Shown piece by piece: positions 9,205-18,586 of a DNA stretch of 64,000 nt. Origin of the DNA: Pseudaquidulcibacter saccharophilus (GTDB taxonomy: Bacteria > Pseudomonadota > Alphaproteobacteria > Caulobacterales > Aquidulcibacteraceae). The position numbers were made by a program, and so were the translations under genes. Every line of letters begins with the position of its first letter. Position 1 is the first letter of the stretch. The notes beneath the pieces are model-generated. The model was not told the origin of the DNA. It did not search any database and worked only from the letters and a program-made list of their open reading frames with translations. The DNA lies in assembly GCF_019455445.1 (NCBI RefSeq), contig NZ_JAHWUS010000003.1, positions 1 to 64,000 of the forward strand. The letters run 5' to 3'.

Positions 9205-10074
9205 ATGCCAATAGAATTAATTATCGATAAACGCACACATGATTTGGGTGGCGGGTTTGAGGTTGGTCGGGTTTTGCCATTTCAAAAGCGGCGGATGGTT
9301 GGGCCGTTTATTTTCTTTGATCAAATGGGGCCAGTGTATTTGGATGCAGGCATACCTAAAAGCCTTGATGTGCGTCCTCATCCTCATATTGGCTTGTCAA
9401 CCGTAACTTATTTGTACGATGGGGCAATGACACATCGTGATAGCTTGGGTTTCCACCAAGAAATCAAACCCGGCGAAGTTAATTGGATGGTTGCGGGTTC
9501 TGGAATTACACATTCCGAGAGGTTTGAATATGCCCGCACCAATGGTGCCAATATGTTTGGGATACAGGCATGGGTTGCCCTCCCTAATGAGTTTGAAGAA
9601 ACTAATCCCGCATTCTATCACCACGAAGGTGATGATTTACCGCATTGGTCGGATGACGGTATAAAAGGGCGGTTAATTGCGGGCGCAATTGATGGTATGA
9701 GTGCAAAAGTAAAGACTCACTCCCCACTCTTTTACGTTCATCTTGAAATGAAAAATGGTGGACGTCATACAATCTCCAATCAATATTCCGAACGTGCGGT
9801 TTTTGTTGCCAGAGGTGCTGTTGAGGTTTTGGGACAAGCCCTTATTGCCGGGCAAATGGCGGTTTTAAGTGGGAACGAGGCAATCGATATTAAGGCTACA
9901 ACCGATGCCACAATAATGATTTTAGGCGGCGAGCCAGTGGGCAAAAGATTTATGTTTTGGAATTTTGTTGCATCAACCAATGAACGCCTTGAACAAGCGA
10001 AAGAGGATTGGAAACAAGGGCGTATGAAATTGCCAAAAGGGGACGAAAATGAATTCATCCCCTTGCCAGAATAA
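9205..10074 (+). CDS. Pirin family protein
   Basis: This 289-residue bicupin protein of the pirin family shows an N-terminal cupin with the metal-binding cluster RPHPHIGLSTVTYL and later GSGITHSER, giving the three histidines and one glutamate that hold iron. The C-terminal pirin domain runs from about 175 and ends with FWNFVAST, as is typical. Bacterial pirins have been reported as quercetin dioxygenases or as modulators of metabolic enzymes; which applies here cannot be told. An AGAGAGGG ribosome-binding site precedes the ATG. The gene stands alone, convergent with the chemoreceptor gene. Confidence 0.92.
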   Translation: MPIELIIDKRTHDLGGGFEVGRVLPFQKRRMVGPFIFFDQMGPVYLDAGIPKSLDVRPHPHIGLSTVTYLYDGAMTHRDSLGFHQEIKPGEVNWMVAGSGITHSERFEYARTNGANMFGIQAWVALPNEFEETNPAFYHHEGDDLPHWSDDGIKGRLIAGAIDGMSAKVKTHSPLFYVHLEMKNGGRHTISNQYSERAVFVARGAVEVLGQALIAGQMAVLSGNEAIDIKATTDATIMILGGEPVGKRFMFWNFVASTNERLEQAKEDWKQGRMKLPKGDENEFIPLPE

Positions 10075-10089
10075 TGAATTATAAGATTT

Positions 10090-12057
10090 CTATCCCGCGC
10101 GTATATTGCGTATAAAGCTATTGGCAGAGTTACGTAAATTATCGGCTTGTTTTGCAAGCTCTGACGTTGCTTCTAGTGATTGGCGCGCGGTTAATCCGGT
10201 TTCTTGTGATGACCCTAAAACAGCGCCGACCGCGGTCGCAGATTCGGCTGCATTAGCGGCAACCTCACTGGTACGCCCAGAAATTTCATCAACCGCTAGC
10301 TTTTGTTGCTCAATGGCATGGGCAATTTCCGCTGAAACATGGTTCATTTCTTTTATAGTATCTGCGACATTGGTAATGGTTGTTACTGCTTCGCGGGTTG
10401 AACCGGTAATTGCATCAATATTATTGCGAATGTCATCGGTTGCTTTTGCTGTTTGCTCTGCAAGGTTTTTAACTTCTGATGCAACCACAGCAAATCCACG
10501 GCCCGCTTCGCCTGCGCGCGAGGCTTCAATGGTGGCATTTAGGGCAAGAAGGTTGGTTTGGTTGGCAATTTCGGTAATTAACTGCACCACCGAACCAATT
10601 CGTTCCGCAGCGTGCAATAATTCTTGAACTTTTTCAGTTGATGCCAGCGCGTGCTCTTGGCCTTGTTCAGCGATTTGAGCGGCATGGCTTGCCTGTGATG
10701 CAATTGTATTGATTGATGCCGCAAGTTCTTCTGAAGCCGCCGCAACAGTTTGAATATTGCTTGAAGAGGCATCGGTTGCACGGGTTGCCGCCTCTGCATT
10801 TAGAGCGACACTATCGGCAGAATAGAGAAGGGTTTTTGAAGATGCCTCAAGCTCGTTGGATGCGGCTGCTACTGCTTCGATGGCATCCATAACACTGCGC
10901 TCAAATGAATCCGCCATGTTCAAGACGGCATTGCGGCGTTCTGTTGCGCTTTGTGCCTCTAAAGTTGCTTGGCGTGTGCGCATCTTATTCGCTTCATCAA
11001 GGCTTCTTTGAAGAACTTCGGCAACATTCGCCATCTGTCCGATTTCATTGCGGTCATCGGTATGCGGAACTTTGAATTGTGTTTCATTGTTTTTAAGACG
11101 TTGCAAACAGTCGGCAATATCAGAAATGCGTGATGTAAGGCCGCGTGAAACCCAAACCGCTAGACCAGCAGCCAAAAGCAACAATATTCCAACAATCGCG
11201 AAATTGCGGATTTCTTCATTATATTTGCCTTTAATTCGGATTTCTAATAGGCGAGAAAGTTCATCGGCAGATTTAACCCAAAGATTGTTTGCGGATTCTT
11301 GTACGCCTATCATTGATTGGTTGATTTGCGATGCGTTGTTAACAACATTACCGGCACCAATATCATCAACGCTAATTTTTGCATTCTTATCAAGAATTGC
11401 CATTTTGGCTTCAACATCTTTTTTAAGGCCATTTAGGTTTTTTCCAAGACTACCATCTTTATTCGCAGCAATAGCAGAATCCAAAGAACCCATTAATGCA
11501 CTATACGCGGTGTCAACATTGGCTTTTGCCTTTACAATTTCTGCACCCTCAGCAAATGAACGGTCTGCCCTTTGGTCAACTGTTTTAATCAATGCATCAA
11601 GTTTGTTTGCCGCGCTAACAAAGCTTGGCATTTTAAATGCAATCACGTCCATCACATAATATGAATCTAAATCTGGATCCAAAGTAAGGTTGGAGCCGTC
11701 CGAGATTTTTGAAATCAAGGCAAGTGTTGCATCAAGACGAGTTGCTGCATCTTGAGTTATCGCATCTTTCAATGCTTTTGCCGCGTCGGAAGAATTCATA
11801 TCGGAGTCGAATTTTTCACTAGCGGTTGTGAATTCGTTGGTAAGTTCGCCTGGCTTGTTTATTGATGCCATATACATATTTGGCCAAACAGTTTTAAGGT
11901 AATTTGTCCCCTTTAATTCTTTTGCGCTAAAATCAATATCTGCATTCACTTTCGATATGAATTGATAAGACATCAAAGCCATAGGCATAAGCAAAACCAC
12001 CGCAATCAATATAATTTTTTGCATTATTGATAGTTTTTTATGAACGAAATCAAGCAT
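10090..12057 (-). CDS. Methyl-accepting chemotaxis protein
   Basis: This is a 655-residue transmembrane chemoreceptor. It has a first membrane helix at about 12-30, a helical periplasmic sensor of about 250 residues, a second membrane helix at about 285-303 ([19 protein letters not shown]), a HAMP linker (about 303-358) and a long cytoplasmic signalling coiled coil. The hairpin tip that contacts CheA and CheW is clear ([19 protein letters not shown] and GRGFAVVA). The ligand is unknown. No other chemotaxis or flagellar gene is in the window, so it is an orphan receptor feeding a pathway encoded elsewhere. Confidence 0.93.
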
Positions 12058-12435
12058 GGGGGGACCTTTGAAATTTTTATTTTTTGTCGCCAGAATATTG
12101 GGGGCGTTAAGATGATGTTATTGCTAGGCGTTATCTATTAATTTATAGTTTATAAAACCCTTATTACCATGTGGTAATTTGAATAAAATGCTTATGTTAC
12201 GGGGTTTTAATGCAAAATATTGCGGGTAATATAGCATTTACGCCTTTAAGTATACTTGTGGATTTTCAGATAATTTTATGTAATATCTTTATTGAAAACT
12301 ATAAAATTGCTGCTTGCTACAATCTCTGAAATTTAATTTTCATGTGTTTAAAATAAACCCATTGCGTATCTTGAATATATTTGCCAAATCTATATATAAG
12401 AATATTAGCATATATAAACATAACAGGGCAACGCA
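12058..12435. other. 378-bp intergenic region with small palindromes
   Basis: No gene is seen. The stretch is very AT-rich and must hold the divergent promoters of the chemoreceptor (leftward) and the persulfide dioxygenase operon (rightward). At 12163-12178 there is a 7-bp inverted repeat, ATTACCA-TG-TGGTAAT. At 12375-12395 there is an imperfect AT-rich inverted repeat centred on GCC (ATATATTT-GCC-AAATCTATAT), placed 40-60 bases before the dioxygenase start, where a repressor site would be expected. Confidence 0.55.
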
Positions 12436-13314
12436 ATGAAAATTAATATGGGCATAACACCAGTAGTTAAAAAGTTCTTTGACCAAGACACAAATACATT
12501 CAGTTATGTTGTCAAAGACCCAAATACCAATTCTTGTGCGATAATCGACAGTGTCTTAAATTTTGATGCACCATCTGGTCGCACCAGTTTTGAAGCAGCG
12601 GATGAAATAATTAATTATGTTACATCCAATTCTTTAATGGTTGAATGGATTATTGAAACCCATGTCCATGCCGACCATTTATCCGCCGCGCCATATTTAA
12701 AGTCAAAACTTGGCGGCAAAATTGCAATTGGTGAAAATGTAACAATTGTTCAAAATGTATTTGGCAAGGCGTTCAATGCGGGGACTGATTTTGCACTTGA
12801 TGGTAGTCAGTTTGACTATTTGTTTAAAGATAATGAGACCTATAAAATTGGTGATATGGATGCCGTGGCAATTGCAACGCCAGGTCATACTCCTGCGTGC
12901 ATGACGCATATTATTGGAAATTCTGCATTTGTTGGCGATACAATTTTTATGCCAGACCAAGGTACTGCACGTGCTGATTTTCCGGGCGGTGATGCAAAAA
13001 TATTGTTTAAATCAATCAAAAAGTTATTGAGCTTACCACCTGAAATGACGCTTTATATGTGTCATGACTATGGGCCAAATGGGCGCGATATTGAATATCT
13101 AAGTACGATTGCCGATGAACGCGCAAGCAATATTCACGTCAATGATGCAATAAGCGAAGATGAGTTTGTGGCAATGCGAAGGGCGCGTGATGAAACACTT
13201 GGGATGCCGCGTCTTATCTTGCCATCGGTGCAAGTAAATATGAGGGCGGGCAATTTTCCCAAACCGGACGATAATGGAACTGTTTATCTAAAGCTGCCTG
13301 TAAATCTATTTTAA
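12436..13314 (+). CDS. Metallo-beta-lactamase-fold persulfide dioxygenase (ETHE1/Blh-like)
   Basis: The 292-residue enzyme probably oxidises glutathione persulfide to sulfite with a single iron. The MBL signature is ETHVHADH (H76, H78, D80, H81), followed by the GHTPACMTH histidine, GDTIFMPDQGTARADFPGG with the bridging aspartate, and CHDYGPNGRDIEY; the last two are characteristic of the ETHE1/Blh branch. A second ATG twelve bases in (MGITPVVKKF) is also a possible start. The TauE-family exporter follows 17 bases later. That pairing, sulfite production and export, is the one seen in bigR-type sulfide detoxification operons. Confidence 0.88.
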   Translation: MKINMGITPVVKKFFDQDTNTFSYVVKDPNTNSCAIIDSVLNFDAPSGRTSFEAADEIINYVTSNSLMVEWIIETHVHADHLSAAPYLKSKLGGKIAIGENVTIVQNVFGKAFNAGTDFALDGSQFDYLFKDNETYKIGDMDAVAIATPGHTPACMTHIIGNSAFVGDTIFMPDQGTARADFPGGDAKILFKSIKKLLSLPPEMTLYMCHDYGPNGRDIEYLSTIADERASNIHVNDAISEDEFVAMRRARDETLGMPRLILPSVQVNMRAGNFPKPDDNGTVYLKLPVNLF

Positions 13315-13331
13315 TAGAAAAGAATAAAATT

Positions 13332-14114
13332 ATGTACCAAACAATTAGCGCATTGTTATCCGGCGGTCTTATAGGTTTTACACTGGGTTTGATTGGCGGC
13401 GGTGGATCCATTTTGGCAACGCCTTTGCTGCTTTATGTGGTTGGTGTTTCCCAGCCCCATATCGCAATTGGAACCGGTGCACTTGCAGTATCTGCAAATG
13501 CTTATGCCAACCTAATTGGGCATGCCAGAAAAGGGAATGTGTGGTGGCGTTGTGCCGCGGTTTTTGCAATCATTGGCATTATTGGCGCTTTTGCAGGATC
13601 AAGCCTTGGTAAAGCATTAAATGGCCAGTTACTTATGTTTTTATTTGGCTTCATCATGGTTATAGTAGGCGTATTAATGCTTAGGCCAAGAAAAGATTTT
13701 GGTGGTGAAGCATGTGGCGTGGATGCCAAAATGTGCATAAAAACTGCGTTGGTTGCGTTGGGCGCGGGTTTTGCTTCTGGTTTCTTTGGTATTGGCGGTG
13801 GCTTTTTAATTGTTCCCGCGCTTATATTTGCAACCCGAATGCCGACCATTAATGCGGTTGGTACATCTCTTATGGCGGTGGGGACATTTGGCCTTGCGAC
13901 CGCAATAAATTATGCATTTGACGGCATGGTTGATTGGCCAATTGCCGGTGAAATGATTCTAGGGGGTGTAGCAGGTGGCTTTTTGGGGATGAAACTATCA
14001 ACCAAGCTTGGAAAACAAAAAGATACCCTAAACCGGATTTTTGCGATTTTGATATTCTGTGTTGCGGCCTATGTTTTATACAAAAGCGGCAGCCATTTGT
14101 TTTTAGCAAAATAG
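13332..14114 (+). CDS. TauE/SafE-family sulfite/anion exporter
   Basis: This is a 260-residue inner membrane protein with about eight hydrophobic helices in two related halves. The repeated glycine-rich motif of the family appears twice: GFTLGLIGGGGSILATPLL near residue 16 and GFASGFFGIGGGFLIVPAL near 155. TauE/SafE proteins move sulfite, sulfonates or other organosulfur anions. Standing directly behind a persulfide dioxygenase, it most likely exports the sulfite formed there; this is inferred from context. No ArsR-type regulator is in the operon. Confidence 0.88.
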   Translation: MYQTISALLSGGLIGFTLGLIGGGGSILATPLLLYVVGVSQPHIAIGTGALAVSANAYANLIGHARKGNVWWRCAAVFAIIGIIGAFAGSSLGKALNGQLLMFLFGFIMVIVGVLMLRPRKDFGGEACGVDAKMCIKTALVALGAGFASGFFGIGGGFLIVPALIFATRMPTINAVGTSLMAVGTFGLATAINYAFDGMVDWPIAGEMILGGVAGGFLGMKLSTKLGKQKDTLNRIFAILIFCVAAYVLYKSGSHLFLAK

Positions 14115-14116
14115 AA

Positions 14117-14388
14117 TAAGAAAGTTGTAAGATTTTTTGAACAAGGCGAAGATCAAAAAAAAACGTGAGTTCACGAAGTAATTCGTAACAGCATTTTTCC
14201 AAGTTTTAAGATAAATAAATGGAGCGGGTGATGAGATTCGAACTCATCGATGAGCCTCGAAAAGTTGTAAGACTTTTCGAACAAGGCGAAGAGCAAACAA
14301 AAAAACGTGAGTTCACGAAGTAATTCGTAAACAACATTTTCCAAGTTTTAAGATAAATAAATGGAGCGGGTGATGAGATTCGAACTCA
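14117..14388. repeat. Direct duplication of the tRNA-Gly 3' end plus its downstream flank
   Basis: Two copies of a segment of about 130 bases lie 142 bases apart. One runs from about 14117 to 14246 and the other from about 14260 to 14388. Each has a GTTGTAAGA start, a GAACAAGGCGAAGA core, CGTGAGTTCACG (a small hairpin), AAGTAATTCGTAA, and the last 27 bases of tRNA-Gly. The copies differ at scattered positions and by small indels, so the duplication is not recent. Only the right-hand copy continues into a full tRNA. Confidence 0.85.
14220..14246 (-). pseudogene. Truncated tRNA-Gly 3' end (T-arm side, acceptor strand and CCA)
   Basis: On the minus strand this carries the T-loop sequence GAGTTCGAATCTC, the 3' acceptor strand CACCCGC, the discriminator T and CCA, identical to the complete tRNA-Gly 142 bases away. 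The D-arm, anticodon arm and 5' acceptor strand are missing, replaced by unrelated sequence. It cannot make a tRNA. It lies downstream of the real gene, so the same primary transcript could contain both. Confidence 0.8.
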
Positions 14389-14436
14389 CGACATCCACCT
14401 TGGCAAGGTGGCGCTCTACCCCTGAGCTACACCCGC
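14362..14436 (-). tRNA. tRNA-Gly (anticodon GCC)
   Basis: The minus strand folds as a cloverleaf: acceptor GCGGGTG/CACCCGC, D-arm GCTCAGGGGTAGAGC, anticodon arm CCACC-TTGCCAA-GGTGG with anticodon GCC, T-arm with GTTCGAATC, discriminator T and an encoded CCA. It reads glycine codons GGC and GGU. Its 3' 27 bases are repeated downstream. Confidence 0.95.
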
Positions 14437-14582
14437 ATCCTGTTACATCAAAGATGCGAAATGACTGTGAAAGTCATTGGGTGGAGGGCTTATGGTGGAT
14501 TTGGAAAAAAAGTGCAAGAGGGTTTTGGCAGATTGACTGAATCTTTTATTGAAAAATTACATCTACTTTGCTTAAAAGCCTT

Positions 14583-15113
14583 ATGGACAAGCAAAAAGTA
14601 ACACGTGAAGAATTATTCGCCCTCCTCGATAATCTTGGAATAAATCATAAAACCACCCATCACCGTGCGGTTTTTACAGTTGATGAAGGGGAGGATATTA
14701 AAAAATCCATTCCCGGCGGTCATTCCAAAAACCTGTTTTTAAAAGATAAGGATGGCGCATTCTTTCTGATTTGTGCTTTGGGTGAAACCCAAATCAAAAT
14801 GAATCATGTTCATAAGGCGGTTGGCTGTGCACGGCTTTCATTTGGTTCGGAAGAAAAGCTATATGAGCTTTTGGGTGTGCGTCCGGGGTCGGTCTGTCTT
14901 TTTGCGCTTGCCAATAATGTTGAAAAGAACCTTACACTTATTCTTGACAAGAATATTTTTAAAAATCCGCTTATCAACTTCCACCCACTTTTGAATGATG
15001 CCACCACGACCATAAGCACGGATGACATGATTAAATTTGTAAAACATTGGGGTGGTAGGGCGATTATTGCCGATTTTTCGACCGAAATTCCGACAATCGA
15101 AGGTACTGTTTAA
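14583..15113 (+). CDS. Prolyl-tRNA deacylase-like editing protein (YbaK/ProX family)
   Basis: This free-standing 176-residue editing domain removes mischarged amino acids from tRNA. The ProXp-ala group (PrdX) hydrolyses Ala-tRNA(Pro). The conserved catalytic region is PGGHSKNLFLKDKDG at about residue 44-58, followed by FLICALGETQIK, and the end WGGRAIIADF is typical of PrdX. I take the ATG at 14583; an in-frame TTG fifteen bases upstream is possible, and neither has a clear ribosome-binding site. It is convergent with the LysR gene, and their stop codons overlap. Confidence 0.85.
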   Translation: MDKQKVTREELFALLDNLGINHKTTHHRAVFTVDEGEDIKKSIPGGHSKNLFLKDKDGAFFLICALGETQIKMNHVHKAVGCARLSFGSEEKLYELLGVRPGSVCLFALANNVEKNLTLILDKNIFKNPLINFHPLLNDATTTISTDDMIKFVKHWGGRAIIADFSTEIPTIEGTV

Positions 15114-16120
15114 TAACCGCCCCTTAAATTCCATTGTTTGAAATTTAATATTGAATTTTCGAATTTAAACAGGCTGACATTTTTATCATAAAAGTCATTC
15201 ACTCTTAAAAGCCCACGTTTCGGATTAACCTGTAACAGCGGTGATAAAAGGTTTATGAAATAGCCCAAATGTTCAGATATGAAGGATGAGCGCCGCAAAG
15301 CAAGTTTGGTAATAGATTGCGGGAATAAAAGGCGCGAATCTTTTAAAACTTCAAATTCAAAGGCCTCATTTTCAAGCAATGCAGTTTCGGAAATGATACC
15401 AACCCCAACCCCAAGCGATACATAACTTTTGATAATATCGGCATCGAGTGCTGCAAACCTTATATATGGTTCAATATCTTCGCTATTGAATGCGGCATCA
15501 ATTTGCGGTCGCCCTGTCAAACCTTCGGCATAGGTAACAATCGGATATTTCGCAATGTCATATATAGTCGGCAAATTGGTCGTTAAAATCTCATGCCCCT
15601 TGGGCGCAATAACCAAATGATGCCATTTAAAGCAGGGTAGGGTTATAATTTCGCTGTCGGTTTCTAGTGCCTCTGTGGCAATGGCAATATCAATCTTGCC
15701 TTCTGTAATTGCGGTTTTGATGTTGGCCGGCGTGTCTTGGATAAATTCAAGTGTTACATCGGGATATTCTTCTTCAAATTGGCGGTAAACCACGGGAATT
15801 ATGTGCCGCGCCTGATTATGTGTTGTGCCAACGCGAATTGTACCACGACCCGAAGTATTTAAGTGGGCGGTATAATTGGCAATATTCCTAAGCTCAAAAT
15901 TAATGCGATCAATAATTTCTTTTACGTTTTCGCCAATCGGGCTAAGGTTATAGTGACCGTTATTTGTGGCAATAAAAAGCTCGGCCCCAAGTTTTCTTTC
16001 AATCTTGTGGATTTCTGCCTGAAGCTCTTTTGCGGATTTGCCACATGCGCTTGCAGCGTCATCAATAATCAAATCTGCCTTGAATAAATTGTTTAAAAGT
16101 TCGATTTGCGCAAAATCCAT
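15110..16120 (-). CDS. LysR-family transcriptional regulator (CysB/Cbl-like)
   Basis: This 336-residue regulator has an N-terminal helix-turn-helix (about 1-60) of slightly atypical sequence and a substrate-binding domain (about 90-300) that starts with GRGTIRVGTTHNQARHIIPVV. The THNQARH stretch matches the sulfate/thiosulfate-sensing CysB and Cbl proteins, whose TTHTQARY loop binds the inducer. The protein could therefore respond to sulfur compounds; this is inference from that motif. A CAGGAGAC ribosome-binding site sits just before the ATG. A sulfur link would also match the persulfide dioxygenase/TauE pair about 2 kb away. Confidence 0.86.
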   Translation of the reverse strand: MDFAQIELLNNLFKADLIIDDAASACGKSAKELQAEIHKIERKLGAELFIATNNGHYNLSPIGENVKEIIDRINFELRNIANYTAHLNTSGRGTIRVGTTHNQARHIIPVVYRQFEEEYPDVTLEFIQDTPANIKTAITEGKIDIAIATEALETDSEIITLPCFKWHHLVIAPKGHEILTTNLPTIYDIAKYPIVTYAEGLTGRPQIDAAFNSEDIEPYIRFAALDADIIKSYVSLGVGVGIISETALLENEAFEFEVLKDSRLLFPQSITKLALRRSSFISEHLGYFINLLSPLLQVNPKRGLLRVNDFYDKNVSLFKFENSILNFKQWNLRGGY

Positions 16121-16291
16121 TGCCGTCTCCTGTTTACAGGAATCTAAAGGAATAATTTAAGGCATCAATTTTACGGATAATATAAATTTCCTATTTTTCA
16201 TTCGCTTTGAAGAATTTATAAAGCAAATACCAAACTATATGCGCAAAACCCCTTCCAAGGGCGCTTAATTTAATTATAAGGGCAATTGGTT

Positions 16292-16368
16292 GGCTCCTTA
16301 GCTCATCAGGACAGAGCATTCGTTTCCTAAACGAAGGGTAGTGGGTTCGAGTCCCTCAGGAGCCGCCA
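16292..16368 (+). tRNA. tRNA-Arg (anticodon CCT)
   Basis: The cloverleaf is clear: acceptor GGCTCCT/AGGAGCC, anticodon stem TTCGT/ACGAA around loop TTCCTAA with anticodon CCT, T-arm with GGTTCGAGTCC, discriminator G and encoded CCA. It reads arginine AGG codons. Confidence 0.95.
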
Positions 16369-16542
16369 GTTTTACAAACCTGCATCTTAATTATTAAATT
16401 GTTTCACTCATTATCGATTGCAAACCTTTTTGTATATCAAATATGCGGTTTGGTTGATTGATAAACGATTATTTTCAGACTAACTTCGCAACATCAAAGA
16501 GGGGCATAGGTCTCTTGAGTTGTTTGTGAAAAGGAAAATATC

Positions 16543-17142
16543 GTGACAAATCAACATCTTGAATCAATTAAAAAACGCAGAACCCAATATGCACTTGGCA
16601 AAAATGTCGCTTTGCCAAAAACAGAAATTGAGGCATTGATTAAAGAAGCGGTAAAGCATTCGCCATCTTCTTTTAACTCTCAAAGTTCACGTGTTGTAAT
16701 TTTGTTTGGCGCCGAAAGCGATAAGGTTTGGAATATTGCCAAAGAAACATTGAAAAAAATCGTACCAGAAGATGCGTTCCCTGCAACGGAAGGCAAGTTG
16801 AATAGCTTTGCCGCCGGTATTGGTACAATTCTTTTCTATGAAGACATGGATGTTGTAAAAGGTCTTCAAGAAAATTTCGCTGCTTATGCTGATAACTTCC
16901 CAATCTGGTCGGAACAAGCAAGCGGTATGGCGCAATTATCGGTTTGGACTGCGCTTTCAGATGCAAATATTGGTGCAAGCCTTCAACACTACAATCCATT
17001 AATTGACAATGAAATTGCGCAAACTTGGGGTATTCCTGCATCTTGGAAATTACGTGCACAAATGCCATTCGGTTCAAACGAGGCACCATTTGGCGAAAAA
17101 GCCTTTATGGATGACGAAGCACGCTTTAAAGTATTTGGTTAG
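16543..17142 (+). CDS. Nitroreductase family protein (Hbn/Frm2-like)
   Basis: The 199-residue FMN-dependent oxidoreductase belongs to the nitroreductase fold, in the short subgroup related to yeast Frm2/Hbn1 and bacterial YdgI-like proteins. SIKKRRTQYALGK (9-21) binds the flavin phosphate, HSPSSFNSQSSRVVIL (39-54) is the family signature, and the C-terminal IPASWKLRAQMPFG is typical. It starts with GTG at 16543, preceded by AAAAGGAAA. It is a single gene, followed by a strong terminator. It probably reduces nitro or quinone compounds or responds to oxidative or lipid stress; the substrate is unknown. Confidence 0.87.
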   Translation: MTNQHLESIKKRRTQYALGKNVALPKTEIEALIKEAVKHSPSSFNSQSSRVVILFGAESDKVWNIAKETLKKIVPEDAFPATEGKLNSFAAGIGTILFYEDMDVVKGLQENFAAYADNFPIWSEQASGMAQLSVWTALSDANIGASLQHYNPLIDNEIAQTWGIPASWKLRAQMPFGSNEAPFGEKAFMDDEARFKVFG

Positions 17143-17160
17143 AAGACAATAATAACAACA

Positions 17161-17196
17161 AAAAACCCCGCCAGATTGTTTTTGGCGGGGTTTTTT
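17161..17196. terminator. Bidirectional terminator between the nitroreductase gene and sspB
   Basis: The stem AAAAACCCCGCCA (17161-17173) pairs with TGGCGGGGTTTTT (17183-17195), with a nine-base loop. The T run on one side and A run on the other let it stop both the nitroreductase transcript and the convergent sspB transcript. Confidence 0.9.
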
Positions 17197-17214
17197 ATGG
17201 CGTTCTAAATGAAA

Positions 17215-17700
17215 TTATTTTTTACGTCTGAATGCATCAAGGCTTACAACGTCTGCGGCCTTGTCGGCTTTTTCTGTTGCGATGGTTTCTTCAACTTCTG
17301 CCTCAAGTGGGTCAAAGTCATTCAAATCATCTTCATCAGATAAGTCATCAACCACATCAAACGGCAATGCAAAGCGTGCGTATGGATCATAGAAGCGGGT
17401 AATTGCCACATATGGCACAACGATTCTTTGTGGCACGCCACCGAAATGCAAAGTAACGGCAAAATAATCATCGGCAACTTCAAGGTCATCAAACTGAAGC
17501 TGAAGGACTATTGTCATTTCATCAGGGTATTTTTGCACCAAATAATTAGCAAGTCCAACACCCTTATATTGGGTTTTAAAGCTAATATAAAAATGGTGAT
17601 CACCAGGCAGCCCATTGATAGACATTTTAAGGGCTTCTTTAACAACACCTCTAAGCGCATTCTGCGTAAGTTTGGAATAACCAATTAAATCTTGTGACAT
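17215..17700 (-). CDS. sspB: ClpXP adaptor SspB, alphaproteobacterial type
   Basis: The adaptor tethers ssrA-tagged and other substrates to the ClpX unfoldase for degradation. The 161-residue protein has the N-terminal substrate-binding domain with GLPGDHHFYISFKTQYKGV and FGGVPQRIVVPYVAITRFYDP, features of the alpha-type SspB described in Caulobacter. An acidic, disordered linker (about 115-150) follows. The short C-terminal tail VVSLDAFRRKK is the ClpX-binding peptide. It is a single gene. Confidence 0.9.
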   Translation of the reverse strand: MSQDLIGYSKLTQNALRGVVKEALKMSINGLPGDHHFYISFKTQYKGVGLANYLVQKYPDEMTIVLQLQFDDLEVADDYFAVTLHFGGVPQRIVVPYVAITRFYDPYARFALPFDVVDDLSDEDDLNDFDPLEAEVEETIATEKADKAADVVSLDAFRRKK

Positions 17701-17851
17701 ATATTATTTCCGTTTATCCCGACCCGAATCTTTTGAAGACCCTGATTCCCAACATGAATTCATTCTTTAAACCTTGTGATGAAAAGTGCAATCAAGTTCG
17801 TGAATTGGGATAATTTATTTGTGCATTTTGCTGCTATTTTGGGAAAGTCTC

Positions 17852-18586
17852 TTATTCTGCAAGGCTTTCGTCAAGTTCGTAATTGCCGAATACATCTTGA
17901 ACATCGTCGTCATCTTCAAGGGTTTCAAGCAATTTCATAAGGGTTTTACCTGCATCACCAGTAACTTCGATACTTGCATGCGGACGCCAAACAACACCAG
18001 CATTTTCAGGGTCGCCATATTTTTGTGCCAAGGTGTTGGAAACTTCTGAAAGGCTTTCAAATGTGCAGGTGATAAGGTGACCATCTTCATCAAATGAAAC
18101 GTCGTCCGCACCTGCTTCTAATGCCGCTTCCATCATATCATCTTCTGATGCCACAGTTGCCGCAAAGCGAATTTCGCCAACGCGGTCAAAACCAGAAGTA
18201 ACCGAATTGGTTGTGCCAAGGTTGCCGCCCATTTTTGCAAAGTATGAACGAAGATTGCCCGCGGTACGATTCAAATTATCGGTTAGTGTTTCGACAATGA
18301 TGCCAACGCCACCAGGACCAAAGCCTTCGTAACGGACATTTTTATAGTCATCACCGCCGGCCGCCGCTGCTTGTTGGATTGCGCGTTCGATACGATCTTT
18401 CGGCATTGATTGAGATCGCGCGTTTTGCACCGCAAGTCTAAGGCGTGGGTTCATAGCCGGATCAGGCGAACCTTGCTTTGCTGCCGAAGTGATTTCGCGT
18501 GCGATTTTTGTAAACATTTTTGCACGTACGGCATCCTGTTTGCCTTTTCTGTGCATGATATTTTTAAACTTACTATGTCCTGCCAT
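17852..18586 (-). CDS. YebC/PmpR-family protein (TACO1-like)
   Basis: This 244-residue, three-domain protein begins with [19 protein letters not shown], the diagnostic N-terminus. [17 protein letters not shown] (about 85-102) and the acidic C-terminal region are also typical. The family was first described as DNA-binding regulators (PmpR, RuvC region). More recent work links YebC to relief of ribosome stalling at proline stretches, like mitochondrial TACO1. It lies upstream of and codirectional with sspB, 150 bases apart, and no ruv genes are near. Confidence 0.93.
   Translation of the reverse strand: MAGHSKFKNIMHRKGKQDAVRAKMFTKIAREITSAAKQGSPDPAMNPRLRLAVQNARSQSMPKDRIERAIQQAAAAGGDDYKNVRYEGFGPGGVGIIVETLTDNLNRTAGNLRSYFAKMGGNLGTTNSVTSGFDRVGEIRFAATVASEDDMMEAALEAGADDVSFDEDGHLITCTFESLSEVSNTLAQKYGDPENAGVVWRPHASIEVTGDAGKTLMKLLETLEDDDDVQDVFGNYELDESLAE

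Noticed and set aside
11048-11659. 203-residue open frame opposite the chemoreceptor gene
   Set aside because: It is the complement of the MCP coding sequence; codon pattern and lack of a ribosome-binding site mark it as a shadow.
14117-14388. CRISPR-like or short tandem repeat array around tRNA-Gly
   Set aside because: There are only two copies, with no spacers, and the repeats include tRNA sequence; it is a segment duplication.
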